Part shown: positions 26,298 through 35,571 of the stretch, piece after piece | Numbering within the stretch: position 1 is the first letter of the stretch | Layout of the letters: the number at the start of each line of letters is the position of its first letter | Assembly (NCBI RefSeq): GCF_029338555.1 | Contig: NZ_CP119989.1 | Span: forward strand, 2,480,001 to 2,544,000 | Reading direction: 5' to 3' | Source: Halobaculum marinum | GTDB lineage: Archaea; Halobacteriota; Halobacteria; Halobacteriales; Haloferacaceae | Length of the DNA stretch: 64,000 nucleotides | Notes under the pieces: model-generated | The model's database searches: none | What the model was told of the DNA's origin: nothing | What the model saw: only the letters and a program-made list of their open reading frames with translations | Program-made: the position numbers and the translations under genes

Positions 26298-26320
26298 GCG
26301 GTACATCTCATATAAACCGC
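26298..26320 (+). promoter_or_regulatory. pstS TATA box inside a GCGGT/ACCGC inverted repeat
   Basis: CATATAAA (26309-26316) lies 30-40 bases before the pstS start codons, so the leader would be short. It is framed by GCGGT (26298-26302) and ACCGC (26316-26320), symmetric around the TATA box. A regulator bound here would block or adjust TBP access, a plausible phosphate-control site. Confidence 0.45.
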
Positions 26321-26349
26321 TTTTTAGGTAAGGTGGCTTCGTACAGGTG

Positions 26350-27540
26350 ATGACGCAGGATGCTGCGGACACCGAGCGCGTTTCGCGGAGAAAGTTCCTC
26401 GTCGCCTCCGGAGCCGCCGGCGCCGCCGGCCTCGCCGGCTGTGCGGGCTCCTCTGACGGCGGCAACTCGGGCGGCTCCGGAGACAGCGGCGGTAGCTCCG
26501 GAGACAGCTCCGGAGGCTCGGGTGACAGCGGCTCGGGGATGGACACCTCGATGCTGACGGCCGAGGGCTCCTCGACCGTCTACCCCATCGCCAACAAGGG
26601 TAGCTCCTACTGGAACTCCAACCCGCCGGCGTCCGACGGCGAGTACTGGGGCACCAACGAGGAGGAAGGTAACACCGTCCCCGGCTGGGAGGAACTCGCC
26701 AGCAACGGCGCGGAGGGCACGCGTCTCGCAGACTACTTCGCCAGCCTCTACGGCTTCGAGCCGTCGGGCGAGCAGGCCACGCCGCCGTTCGCGACGTCCA
26801 TCGGTCTGAGCCACTCGGGCACCGGGTGTAAGTCCGTCGTCGACGGGCTCGTCGACATCGGGAATTCCTCGGGCCCCATCACGGCAGAGCTGGGCTGGAG
26901 CCAGGAGGAGGCCGACGAGCGCGTCGTCGACCACGTCCTCGGGCGTGACGGCCAGCCGGTCGTCGTCTCCTCGGACATCTACGAGGCGGGCGTCACGGAA
27001 CTGACCGCCGAAGAGATTCGCGGCATCTACCAAGACGAGATCACCAACTGGAGCGAAGTCGGCGGCCCGGACCAGGACATCTACGTCATCGGGCGCTCGG
27101 AGGGGTCGGGGACCGACACCGCGTTCCGTCTGAACATGTTGGGCGCCGCAGACGCGGAGATGAGCGTCGACACCCGCTTCGGGCAGAACCAGCAGGTCGC
27201 GCAGTCCGTCCAGCAGAACGAGGGTGCCATCGCGTACATGGCGCTGGCGTTCACCGGCGACGGCGTCCAGCCGATCGGTGTCGAGTTCGAGGGCACGCTG
27301 TACGAGCCCGACCGCGACGCCGAGAACACGATCTTCGACTCGGCGTACCCGCTCAACCGTGACCTGCACCAGTACACGCTAATCGAGGACGGGCAGGGCA
27401 CGGACATGCGCGAGGCTGCGTTCCTCAACATGTTCCTCACCGACTTCGGCCAGCAGGTGTTCGTCGAGGACAACAACTACATCCCGCTGCCGACGGCCGA
27501 CATCGAGAGCGAGTTCGAGAAGCTGCCGGACCAGGCGTAA
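26350..27540 (+). CDS. pstS: phosphate-binding protein PstS (Tat lipoprotein)
   Basis: A 396-residue protein (GTG at 26347 is an alternative start). The N-terminus has a Tat motif SRRKFLVASG and lipobox LAGC, followed by a Gly/Ser-rich disordered linker (about 33-63). The mature domain is PstS-like: LTAEGSSTVYPIA carries the phosphate-contacting Ser/Thr, followed by TSIGLSHSGTGCKSVVDGLVDIGNSSGP (visible as HSGTGCK and IGNSSGP) and IGRSEGSGTDTAFR. It captures phosphate outside the cell for PstCAB. It leads the pst cluster, and its promoter contains a candidate operator. Confidence 0.95.
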   Translation: MTQDAADTERVSRRKFLVASGAAGAAGLAGCAGSSDGGNSGGSGDSGGSSGDSSGGSGDSGSGMDTSMLTAEGSSTVYPIANKGSSYWNSNPPASDGEYWGTNEEEGNTVPGWEELASNGAEGTRLADYFASLYGFEPSGEQATPPFATSIGLSHSGTGCKSVVDGLVDIGNSSGPITAELGWSQEEADERVVDHVLGRDGQPVVVSSDIYEAGVTELTAEEIRGIYQDEITNWSEVGGPDQDIYVIGRSEGSGTDTAFRLNMLGAADAEMSVDTRFGQNQQVAQSVQQNEGAIAYMALAFTGDGVQPIGVEFEGTLYEPDRDAENTIFDSAYPLNRDLHQYTLIEDGQGTDMREAAFLNMFLTDFGQQVFVEDNNYIPLPTADIESEFEKLPDQA

Positions 27541-27584
27541 GCCGACCTGTCAGCTCGGTCCTCGTATCGTCGCAATCCCACGCC

Positions 27585-27592
27585 GTTTATTT
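27585..27592 (+). promoter_or_regulatory. TATA box before pstC
   Basis: GTTTATTT centred 37 bases before the pstC ATG, in the 85-bp gap after pstS. It suggests that pstCAB also has its own promoter, so PstS can be made in excess. Confidence 0.4.
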
Positions 27593-27625
27593 CCATACGT
27601 CCGAATCACCCTGTACACACGCACG

Positions 27626-28756
27626 ATGGCACAAGTAACCAATAGAGCCGAGATGGGGGTCGAGAAGGCGGCCCGCGTTCTCAGGGGCGTCCGGGACTCC
27701 CTCGAGGACGAGGAGCCGGCTGCCGTCGCGACCGTCGGCGTCATGGCGAGCGCACTGTTGCTCTCGCTGGTCGGCTTCCTCCTCGTCTCGTCGTTGACGA
27801 TCGTCCCGTTCGGGATCTTCGTCGTCACCGCCACGTACGGCTGGCTCCGTCACCAGGAGCTGACGGCCAAGACGCTCGCGTTGGCGATGACCATCTCGAC
27901 GATCCTGATACTGTTGCTGATCACGGCGTTCATCTTCCGGGAGGCGGTGCCCGTGATTCAGTACGAGAGCATGACCGTGTTCGGCGTGTCGGTGCCGGGA
28001 ATCCGCCTGTTCCTCCAGCCGACGTGGGAGGCCGTCACCCCGCCGGTCCGCTTCTCGATGGTCCCGATGATCCACGGCACGGTGCTCGTGACGATCATCG
28101 CGACTGCCGTCGCCGCGCCGCTCGGCATCGCGGCGGCGCTGTTCATCTCGGAGATCGCACCCGCACCCGTCCGCGAGGCGGTCAAGCCGGGCGTCGAGAT
28201 CCTCGCCGGGATCCCGTCTATCGTGTACGGGTTCATCGGCTTCACCATCCTCAGCCCGTGGGCCTCCGACCAGTTCCAGATCCTCGGGCAGGGGACGTAC
28301 CTGTTCGTCGGGATCGTCGTCGGCCTGATGGCGCTCCCGACGGTCGTCTCCGTCGCGGAGGACGCGCTGTCGAGCGTCCCGGAGTCGATGAAGTCCGGGT
28401 CGCTGGCAATGGGGACGACCGACTGGCAGACGATGACCTCCATCACGCTGCCGGCGGCGTTCTCCGGCGTCTCTGCGGCGGTCCTCCTCGGCGTCGGTCG
28501 TGCCATCGGCGAGACGATGGCCGCGACGGTGATGCTCCGCGGCGTCCCCAAGCTCACCGAGCCGCTGTACAACGCGTTCTACGGACAGGAGACGCTCACG
28601 TCGCTCATCGCCCGCAACTACGGCGAGGCGGAGGGGCTCCAGATGAGCGCGCTGTTCGTCGCCGGCGTCATCCTGTTCGTCACGGTGTTGTTCCTCTCCA
28701 TCGGCTCGCAGTACATCGAAGCACGCATGCGAAGCAAGCTCGGAGGTGAGCAGTGA
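27626..28756 (+). CDS. pstC: phosphate ABC transporter permease PstC
   Basis: A 376-residue membrane protein. Besides the six-helix permease core (the EAA-type loop SVAEDALSSVPESMKSGSLAMGTTDWQT is visible in part as SVPESMKSGSLAMG), it has about 100 N-terminal residues with two or three further hydrophobic segments. With PstA it forms the phosphate channel. Its TGA overlaps the pstA ATG. It follows pstS by 85 bases. Confidence 0.94.
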   Translation: MAQVTNRAEMGVEKAARVLRGVRDSLEDEEPAAVATVGVMASALLLSLVGFLLVSSLTIVPFGIFVVTATYGWLRHQELTAKTLALAMTISTILILLLITAFIFREAVPVIQYESMTVFGVSVPGIRLFLQPTWEAVTPPVRFSMVPMIHGTVLVTIIATAVAAPLGIAAALFISEIAPAPVREAVKPGVEILAGIPSIVYGFIGFTILSPWASDQFQILGQGTYLFVGIVVGLMALPTVVSVAEDALSSVPESMKSGSLAMGTTDWQTMTSITLPAAFSGVSAAVLLGVGRAIGETMAATVMLRGVPKLTEPLYNAFYGQETLTSLIARNYGEAEGLQMSALFVAGVILFVTVLFLSIGSQYIEARMRSKLGGEQ

Positions 28757-30393
28757 TGGCGGCTGAAACCAACACGCGGAACGCGCTCGTGCGCGACGAC
28801 GCCAGCGGCACCGGCATCGTCGCCGTCGGTGCCGTCGCGCTCGCCGCCGTGCTGTTCGCCGCCTCGATGGCGGTGTTGTTCCAAGTCGTCGACCTGACCA
28901 CCCCCGTCGCGGGCGTCTCGCTCGCGACGATTCTCGGGGGCGGACTCGTGCTCCTCGGGGGCGCGACCGTCTCCTTCGGCGTCGGCTCGCGGCTCGAACT
29001 CGTCGAGACGGAACCGCAGGCGACCGCGGGGATGCTCGCCGGCGTCGTCTTCGCCGGCATCTGGTTCGTGGTCGCCGGACTCGTGGCCTCCCAGACGCTC
29101 GGGCTCGGCACGTTCGGGTGGGTCGCCACGTCCGTCGTCGTCGGTGTCGGTGTGTTCGCCGTGACCGTCGGCACACGCGAGGACATCGGCTCGACCGTCC
29201 CCGCGGGACTGCTCGCGGTTGCGGCGGGCCTCGTGTTCCTCACTGGTCTCATCGGCCCCGAGTGGGTGTGGGACCTCGGCTTCGAGCAGAAGGCGTCGTT
29301 CACGGGCGGGTTCACCATCCCGACGGTGACGCTGTTCTGTGCGCTAGTGGCCGGCTGGGCGTCAGCGAAGGCCTACGGTGGCTTCGGCGCCCGCGGTCGC
29401 CACACCGGCGCGTACACGCTCGTGTACCTCAACGCCGGCTCCATCGTCGGCGTCCTGTTCATCCTCGTCGCGTTCACCGTGTTCAAGGGGACCAGCGGCG
29501 TCGTCAACGGCTTCGCCCTCGGGCCGGGCGTCGGCCCCGAGTCGACTATCGTCCTGTTCGGGCAGTCGATTTCGTGGGAGTGGCCGTTCTACCTCCCGTT
29601 CGTGATGAACGGCGTCGGTCTCACCAACGACTTCAACGGCGTCCTACCGGCCATCGTCGGGACGATCTGGCTGGTCGTCGGCGCCGTCGTGTTCGCGGTC
29701 CCGCTCGGCGTCGGTGCGGCGGTGTTCCTCACCGAGTACGCCGAGCGCGGGCGCTTCACGCAGGTCGTCGAGGTCGCGACCAACGGCCTGTGGAGCACCC
29801 CCAGCATCGTCTTCGGCCTGTTCGGCTTCGCGTTCCTCATCCCACGATTCGGGAACGGGAAGTCGCTGCTGGCGGGGATGCTCACGCTCGGGTTCATGCT
29901 CCTGCCGCTGGTGGTCATCACGAGCCGCGAGGCGATGCTGTCGGTGCCCGACGAGTACCGGGACGCCAGCGCCGCCCTCGGCGTGACCAAGTGGCAGACG
30001 ATCCGTAGCGTCGTCCTGCCAGCGGCGCTCCCCGGCGTCGTGACGGGGATCATCCTCGGCGTCGGCCGGATCGCCGGCGAGACGGCGCCGATCCTGCTGA
30101 CGATGGCGGGCGGCGTGTTCGTCCCCGGCAGCCAGACGCCGGACGTGATCGGTGGCTTCGAGTTCACCTCGTCGCCGCCGTTCGTCGACAACCCGGTGCT
30201 GCTCGACGCCGCCTCGGCGCTCCCGTACCAGCTGTACGCCCTCATCACCGCGGGCGTCGGCGCGTCCGGGAACGTCGCCAACCCCGACGAGTTCAAGTGG
30301 GCGACGGCGCTCGTACTGCTCATCGTCGTGTTGTCGTTCTACGCGATCGGCATCGCGGCGAGGTACTACTTCCGGAGGGAACTCAACCAATGA
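28756..30393 (+). CDS. pstA: phosphate ABC transporter permease PstA, N-terminally extended
   Basis: A 545-residue protein, far longer than the usual roughly 290. The C-terminal about 260 residues are a canonical PstA permease, with [15 protein letters not shown] and the coupling loop [20 protein letters not shown]. The first about 280 residues contain some six to seven hydrophobic segments, with little resemblance to the permease core. A longer membrane domain of this kind is found in haloarchaeal PstA, but its job is unknown. The GTG at 28753 is an alternative start. The stop overlaps the pstB ATG by ATGA. Confidence 0.93.
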   Translation: MAAETNTRNALVRDDASGTGIVAVGAVALAAVLFAASMAVLFQVVDLTTPVAGVSLATILGGGLVLLGGATVSFGVGSRLELVETEPQATAGMLAGVVFAGIWFVVAGLVASQTLGLGTFGWVATSVVVGVGVFAVTVGTREDIGSTVPAGLLAVAAGLVFLTGLIGPEWVWDLGFEQKASFTGGFTIPTVTLFCALVAGWASAKAYGGFGARGRHTGAYTLVYLNAGSIVGVLFILVAFTVFKGTSGVVNGFALGPGVGPESTIVLFGQSISWEWPFYLPFVMNGVGLTNDFNGVLPAIVGTIWLVVGAVVFAVPLGVGAAVFLTEYAERGRFTQVVEVATNGLWSTPSIVFGLFGFAFLIPRFGNGKSLLAGMLTLGFMLLPLVVITSREAMLSVPDEYRDASAALGVTKWQTIRSVVLPAALPGVVTGIILGVGRIAGETAPILLTMAGGVFVPGSQTPDVIGGFEFTSSPPFVDNPVLLDAASALPYQLYALITAGVGASGNVANPDEFKWATALVLLIVVLSFYAIGIAARYYFRRELNQ

Positions 30394-31325
30394 GCGAAAC
30401 CACACAGACATCCACCGACAACCAGCAGAGCACGGCCAGCAACCCCGACACGAGGACCGACGAGCCGGAGACGACCGCCGGCGAGACCGAAGAGCAGGTC
30501 CGCGAAGAGTGGCGCGAGTACGAGTTCGCGGGCGACGCGAAGCTGTCGGTCGAGGACCTCGACGTCTACTACGGGAACGACCACGCCCTGAAGGGCGTCT
30601 CGATGGACATCCCCGAGAACAGCGTCACCGCGCTCATCGGCCCCTCGGGCTGTGGCAAGTCGACGTTCCTCCGGTGTCTCAACCGGATGAACGACCGCGT
30701 CAAGTCGGCGCGCATCGACGGCTCCGTCGAACTCGACGGCCAGGAGATCTACCAGGAGGGCGTCAACCTCGTCGAACTCCGCAAGCGCGTCGGGATGGTG
30801 TTCCAGTCGCCGAACCCGTTCCCGAAGTCGATCGCCGAGAACATCTCCTACGGACCGCGCAAGCACGGTGACATCGAGACAGGCCTGCTCGCGCGCCTGC
30901 TCGGCCGCTCCAACGAGGACGAGCGCGACGAACTCGTCGAACGGTGTCTGCGCGACGCCGCGCTGTGGGACGAGGTGTCCGACCGCCTCGACGACAACGC
31001 GCTCGGCCTCTCCGGCGGGCAACAGCAGCGCCTCTGTATCGCTCGCTGTCTCTCGGTCGACCCCGAGGTCATCCTGATGGACGAGCCGGCGTCCGCGCTG
31101 GACCCCATCGCGACCGCGAAGATCGAGGACCTGATCGACGACCTCTCCGAGCACTACACGGTCGTCATCGTCACCCACAACATGCAGCAGGCGGCGCGTA
31201 TCTCCGACCAGACGGCGGTGTTCCTCACCGGCGGCGAGTTGGTCGAGTACGACGACACCGAGAAGATCTTCGAGCAGCCGGAGTCGCAGCGCGTCGAGGA
31301 GTACATCAGCGGGAAGTTCGGGTAA
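30390..31325 (+). CDS. pstB: phosphate ABC transporter ATPase PstB
   Basis: A 311-residue ATPase powering phosphate import. After an acidic disordered N-terminal tail (about 50 residues) come Walker [10 protein letters not shown] (about 84-92), Q-loop [15 protein letters not shown], signature [14 protein letters not shown], Walker [14 protein letters not shown] and the H-loop [13 protein letters not shown]. The PNPFPKSI sequence after the Q-loop is typical of PstB. It is the last gene of pstSCAB; phoU, often next, is absent here. Confidence 0.96.
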   Translation: MSETTQTSTDNQQSTASNPDTRTDEPETTAGETEEQVREEWREYEFAGDAKLSVEDLDVYYGNDHALKGVSMDIPENSVTALIGPSGCGKSTFLRCLNRMNDRVKSARIDGSVELDGQEIYQEGVNLVELRKRVGMVFQSPNPFPKSIAENISYGPRKHGDIETGLLARLLGRSNEDERDELVERCLRDAALWDEVSDRLDDNALGLSGGQQQRLCIARCLSVDPEVILMDEPASALDPIATAKIEDLIDDLSEHYTVVIVTHNMQQAARISDQTAVFLTGGELVEYDDTEKIFEQPESQRVEEYISGKFG

Positions 31326-31521
31326 CCTCCGGCACGCGCGACGACGGCGGTGGAGTTCCCTTTTCGACTGGGTCTGGTCCGTGAGTGGTCACCTCACGAG
31401 TGCCGTCGGCGAGTCGTGGAACGGCGACCGCGACTGGCGCCGTGGTGCCGCGCCCGCGACACCGGTGGCGCCGTCGCTCGACGAGTAGTGAAGCGCGGAC
31501 AGAAGCGACCGGGAGCGAGCG

Positions 31522-32088
31522 TTACTCCTCGGGCGGTTCGTAGTCGCCGCCGTACTTCGTGAAGAAGAACGCGAGGCCGAGCGTCGCGACCATCGCGATG
31601 AAGGAGGCGACGCCGAGACTCTTGGCCGAGTCCGGCACCTCTGGCGGGCCCGCGGGCGTCGCCGTCGGCGTCGGAAGTTGTTCGACGACCTCGATGGTGC
31701 CGACCATGCCGAGCGACTTGTGCGGGTCGCAGTAGTACTCGTACACGCCCGTCGTCTCGAACGTGAACTCGTGGCTGAAGCCCGTGTCCTCGAGCGGTTC
31801 GTGGCCGCCCCAGGAGGCGCCATCGGGCTGGCTGTCGACGACGATGTTGTGGCCGTCCGTGACCCAGTCGAACGTGACCGTCGTGCCGGGCGTCACGTAC
31901 AGCGGCTCGCTGGTGCCGGGTGTGTACGCGAGTCCGTCGCTGCCGGCGCCGACCTCGACGGTACCGGAGCCGTCGGCGGTAGCCTGTGCGGCGGCGCTTC
32001 CCGACCCCGCGGCGACCGCGCCCGCGGTGGCGGCCGTGCCCGCCGCCCCCCGGAGGAAGTTCCGGCGGCTGAGCGTGTCGTCTTCCAT
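31522..32088 (-). CDS. hcp: halocyanin (blue copper protein)
   Basis: A 188-residue Tat-exported cupredoxin. The signal is SRRNFLRGAAGTAAT. The copper ligands are H80 (DGHNIV), C120 and H123 (YYCDPH) and M128 (LGMVG), the type 1 set. The C-terminus has one transmembrane helix (GVASFIAMVATLGLAFFF) plus an acidic tail, so the domain is tethered on the outside. Halocyanins carry electrons in the respiratory chain. A TATA-like GATATAC lies 31 bases upstream of the ATG. Confidence 0.94.
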   Translation of the reverse strand: MEDDTLSRRNFLRGAAGTAATAGAVAAGSGSAAAQATADGSGTVEVGAGSDGLAYTPGTSEPLYVTPGTTVTFDWVTDGHNIVVDSQPDGASWGGHEPLEDTGFSHEFTFETTGVYEYYCDPHKSLGMVGTIEVVEQLPTPTATPAGPPEVPDSAKSLGVASFIAMVATLGLAFFFTKYGGDYEPPEE

Positions 32089-32169
32089 GCGCGTCGCTTG
32101 GCCTGTCCCGAACGTATATCCGTCGATTGAATCCGGGCCGAACGTGCGGCGGGCGCGGTCGGTGGCGAC

Positions 32170-32230
32170 GCGGGAGCGGTGGCGGTGCGGGAGCGGTGGC
32201 AGTGCTGTGCGGGAGCGGTGGCAGTGCTGT
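32170..32230. repeat. 22-bp tandem repeat with a partial copy
   Basis: Two perfect, adjacent 22-base units (32187-32208 and 32209-32230; GCGGGAGCGGTGGCAGTGCT is their first 20 bases) are preceded by a 17-base variant (32170-32186). The period is close to two helical turns. It lies between halocyanin and glycosyltransferase genes, upstream of the halocyanin promoter. Confidence 0.85.
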
Positions 32231-32358
32231 GCGGAGCCACCGGCGACAGAACCGCGAGCGAGCCCGGAGGGCGAGTGAGCGGCCTTTTGATCATGAACGG
32301 GTTTTGGCGGGGGTCGAGCGCGCCGGCGGCGCGCGAGGCCCCCGTGAAAAGCGGTTCG

Positions 32359-33420
32359 TCAGAACCAGCCGTAGTCGTCGACGACCGCCTCGTAGCAGTC
32401 GACCCACTCCGAGTGGACGTCGTCGTGGTCGAACCCCGCGAACCCATCGTTCGTCTCCCACTCGGGGAGCGTGCCGCAGGCGACAATCTCGTCTGCCAAC
32501 TCCTGCGGGGTCGTCACCAGCCGACCGCGGTCGAGTCCCTCGACGAGTTCGTGTGCCGACGAACCGGCCTGGTACTCGACGATGCCGACGCACCCGCACG
32601 CCAGCGCCCACAGCAGTTCGGTCGCGAACGGTTCGTAGGTGGCCGTCTGGGCGAACACGTGCGAGCCCTTGAGCACGGGGACGAACTCCGCTGGGGTGAG
32701 GTCGCCGAGGAACGTCACGCGGTCGTCGATCCGCAGGTCGGCGGCCATGCGCTCGGCGTCGGCGCGGGCGGGGCCGTCGCCGACCACGGCGGCGGTCCAG
32801 TCGCGGTCGCGCAACTCCGCCAGTGCCAGCAGGAACTCCCCGACGTTGGCGTCGCCGTCAAGGTCGCGGGCCCACACCGCGTCGAAGCGGTCGTCGACGC
32901 CCGCCGAGCGCACCAACTCGAAGTCGATGCTCTCGGGGATCACCTGCACGTCGGCGTCGCCGGCGCCGTGTTCGCGGACCGCCGTCCGAACCGTCTCGGA
33001 GGGGGTGAGCACGCGGTCGGCGCGGCTCGCGGCCTTGCGGTACTGGCGGTCGGACCCGCGTTCGGGGTCGCGCTCCCACCAGTCGAGCACTACCGGGACG
33101 CGAAGCACCTTCGCGGCGGTCTGGGCGGTCGTCACGTGGCCCGGCGGGACCGAGACGGCGTGCACCACGTCCGGGGAGAGCGACCGGAGCGCGAACGGGA
33201 GCTTCGAGCGGAACGACCCCGCCGCCTGGCCGTCGGTGACGGCGTGGTACTCGACGCCCTCGTCTTCGAACTGGTCGAGGTCGCCGCCCCACCACTGGGC
33301 GCACAGACAGTGAACCTCGTGCCCGCGGGCGGCGAGCCCGCGGGCGACGCGTCGCGTCCGGCGGGTCGCGGGACGGTCCCGCGTCCACACCGTGTCCATC
33401 GAGACGACCGCGACACGCAT
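32359..33420 (-). CDS. GT4-family glycosyltransferase
   Basis: A 353-residue GT-B enzyme starting MRVAVVSMDTVWTRDRPATRRTRR. The N-terminal Rossmann has LAARGHEVHCLCAQWW and VVHAVSVPPGH. The C-terminal donor domain has AVVGDGPARADAERMA and the acidic E-x7-E region ATYEPFATELLWALACG, which holds the nucleotide-sugar. It probably transfers a sugar to a surface glycan, lipid or protein; the donor and acceptor are not visible. It is monocistronic, divergent from the S9 peptidase. Confidence 0.9.
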   Translation of the reverse strand: MRVAVVSMDTVWTRDRPATRRTRRVARGLAARGHEVHCLCAQWWGGDLDQFEDEGVEYHAVTDGQAAGSFRSKLPFALRSLSPDVVHAVSVPPGHVTTAQTAAKVLRVPVVLDWWERDPERGSDRQYRKAASRADRVLTPSETVRTAVREHGAGDADVQVIPESIDFELVRSAGVDDRFDAVWARDLDGDANVGEFLLALAELRDRDWTAAVVGDGPARADAERMAADLRIDDRVTFLGDLTPAEFVPVLKGSHVFAQTATYEPFATELLWALACGCVGIVEYQAGSSAHELVEGLDRGRLVTTPQELADEIVACGTLPEWETNDGFAGFDHDDVHSEWVDCYEAVVDDYGWF

Positions 33421-33623
33421 CGTGCGCTCACCTACCCGTGGGGGAACAAAAAGGGAGGCGATAGCGCCGCGCCCACCGATTCACGGCGTTGTCGGTCCGC
33501 GCGTCCGCCGAGCGCACCCGAGCGACGCCCGCCGGGGGCAGCCAGCAGCGGTCCCGCCCGGGCGGGCGCTCGGCCACCTCGGTGACCCGAACGCTTTCGG
33601 TTCGAGGCGGGGACAGTACCGGT

Positions 33624-35459
33624 ATGACCGACCCGACGTACGACATCGAGCGGTACCTCAACGTCCGCGCGGCCCACAGCGCGGCGTTCGCCGAGGACGG
33701 CACCCTCGCGTTCCTGATGGACACCACCGGCACGCCACAGGTGTGGAGCCTCGGCGAGGCCGGCGAGTGGCCCGAACAGCACACCTTCTTCGAAGAGCGC
33801 GTCACCTTCGTCGACTGGTCGCCCGAGCGGCGCGAACTCGCCTTCGGGATGGACGAGGGCGGCAACGAGCGGATGCAGTTGTTCCGCCTCGACCCGGACT
33901 CGGGTGTCGTCACCGAGTTGACGGCGATGCCCGACGCGAAACACCGCTGGGGCGGCTGGTCGCACGACGGCGAGCGGTTCGCGTTCGCCTCGAACCGGCG
34001 TGACGAGTCCGTGTTCGACGTGTACGTGCAGGGGCGCGACGAGACGGGTGACGACGCGACGATGGTCCACGAGGGCGACGGCTGGCTCTCGGTCGGCGGG
34101 TGGTCGCCCGACGACACACGCCTGCTCGTCCACGAGGCGCACGCGAGCTTCGAGCACGACCTGTACGTCCTCGACGTCGAGACGGGCGAGATGACGCACC
34201 TCACCCCACACACGAACGAGGCACGGTTCCAGAGCCCCGAGTGGGCGCCCGACGGCGACGGGGTGTACGTCTGCACCGACCACGCCTCCGACACCCTCCG
34301 GCTCGAACGGATCGCCCTCGGCGCGGACGCCGGCGGCGACCCGGACGATGCGACCGGCGACCTCACCGTCGTCGAGGACGGCGACGGCTGGAACGTCGAC
34401 GGCGTCGTCGTCGACGCCGACACGAATCGGGTCGCCTACTCGCGCAACGTCGAGGGGCACACCGAGATCACCGTCGGCGAGTTCACCGCGCCCGAGCGGA
34501 TCGACGCGTTCGCCGAACCCGACCTCCCGCAGTGCGTCGCGGGCGGCTTCTCGTTCGGCCCCGACGCCGACCGCGCGGCGATCACCGTCACGGGAAGCAC
34601 GGTGAACACGAACGTGTACGTGATCGACGTGAAGTCCGGCGAGACGGAGCGGTGGACGTACGCCGCGACCGCCGGCATCCCGCCGGAGACGTTCGTCGAA
34701 CCGGAGTTGGTGCGCTACCCCACCTTCGACGGCCGCGAGATTCCGGCGTTCTTCTCCACGCCGGACGACGCCGGCGAGCGCGACACGCCGGTCATCGTCG
34801 ACATCCACGGCGGGCCGGAGAGCCAGCGCCGCCCCTCGTTCAACGCCGTCAAGCAGTACTTCCTCAACAACGGCTACGCCGTGTTCGAGCCGAACGTCCG
34901 CGGCTCCTCGGGGTACGGGAAGGCGTACTCGCACCTCGACGACGTGGAGAAGCGCATGGACTCGGTCGCGGACATCGAAGCGGCCGTCGAGTGGCTCCAC
35001 GACCACCCCGTCGTCGACCCCGAGCGCATCGTCGCGATGGGCGGCAGCTACGGCGGCTTCATGGTGCTGTCTGCGATGACAGAGTACCCGGACCTGTGGG
35101 CCGCCGGCGTCGACATCGTCGGCATCGCGAGCTTCGTGACGTTCCTCGAGAACACCGGCGACTGGCGCCGCGAGTTGCGGGAAGCCGAGTACGGGTCGCT
35201 GGCGGACGACCGCGAGTTCCTCGAGTCGGTGTCGCCGATCAACCACGCCCACGAAATCGCCGCACCGCTGTTCGTGCTCCACGGCGCCAACGACCCGCGG
35301 GTTCCCGTGGGCGAAGCCGAGCAGATCGTCGAGGAGGCCAGCGAGCACGTCCCCACACGGAAACTGATCTTCGAGGACGAGGGGCACGGCTTCTCGAAGC
35401 TCGACAACCGGATCGAGGCGTACCGAGCGATCGTGGAGTTCCTGAACGAACACGTCTGA
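33624..35459 (+). CDS. S9 prolyl-oligopeptidase-family peptidase
   Basis: A 611-residue enzyme. The N-terminal about 350 residues form WD40-like beta-propeller blades (repeated GGWSHDGERFAFASNR, SPEWAPDGDGVYVCTD). The C-terminal alpha/beta hydrolase has the catalytic triad S475 (MGGSYGGF), D557 (GANDPRV) and H588 (DEGHGF), plus the oxyanion region DIHGGPESQ. It resembles acylaminoacyl-peptidases, which process short or N-acylated peptides in the cytosol. There is no signal peptide. Confidence 0.94.
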   Translation: MTDPTYDIERYLNVRAAHSAAFAEDGTLAFLMDTTGTPQVWSLGEAGEWPEQHTFFEERVTFVDWSPERRELAFGMDEGGNERMQLFRLDPDSGVVTELTAMPDAKHRWGGWSHDGERFAFASNRRDESVFDVYVQGRDETGDDATMVHEGDGWLSVGGWSPDDTRLLVHEAHASFEHDLYVLDVETGEMTHLTPHTNEARFQSPEWAPDGDGVYVCTDHASDTLRLERIALGADAGGDPDDATGDLTVVEDGDGWNVDGVVVDADTNRVAYSRNVEGHTEITVGEFTAPERIDAFAEPDLPQCVAGGFSFGPDADRAAITVTGSTVNTNVYVIDVKSGETERWTYAATAGIPPETFVEPELVRYPTFDGREIPAFFSTPDDAGERDTPVIVDIHGGPESQRRPSFNAVKQYFLNNGYAVFEPNVRGSSGYGKAYSHLDDVEKRMDSVADIEAAVEWLHDHPVVDPERIVAMGGSYGGFMVLSAMTEYPDLWAAGVDIVGIASFVTFLENTGDWRRELREAEYGSLADDREFLESVSPINHAHEIAAPLFVLHGANDPRVPVGEAEQIVEEASEHVPTRKLIFEDEGHGFSKLDNRIEAYRAIVEFLNEHV

Positions 35460-35571
35460 GCGCCCACGCGGATCGCTCCGGGCACTGTCAGTCCACCGGT
35501 CCGATTCTCAATCGCTGGATCTGTGAGCGAATGAATTATACCTGATCGAACCCTCGTTTGCAACCGTCTAT

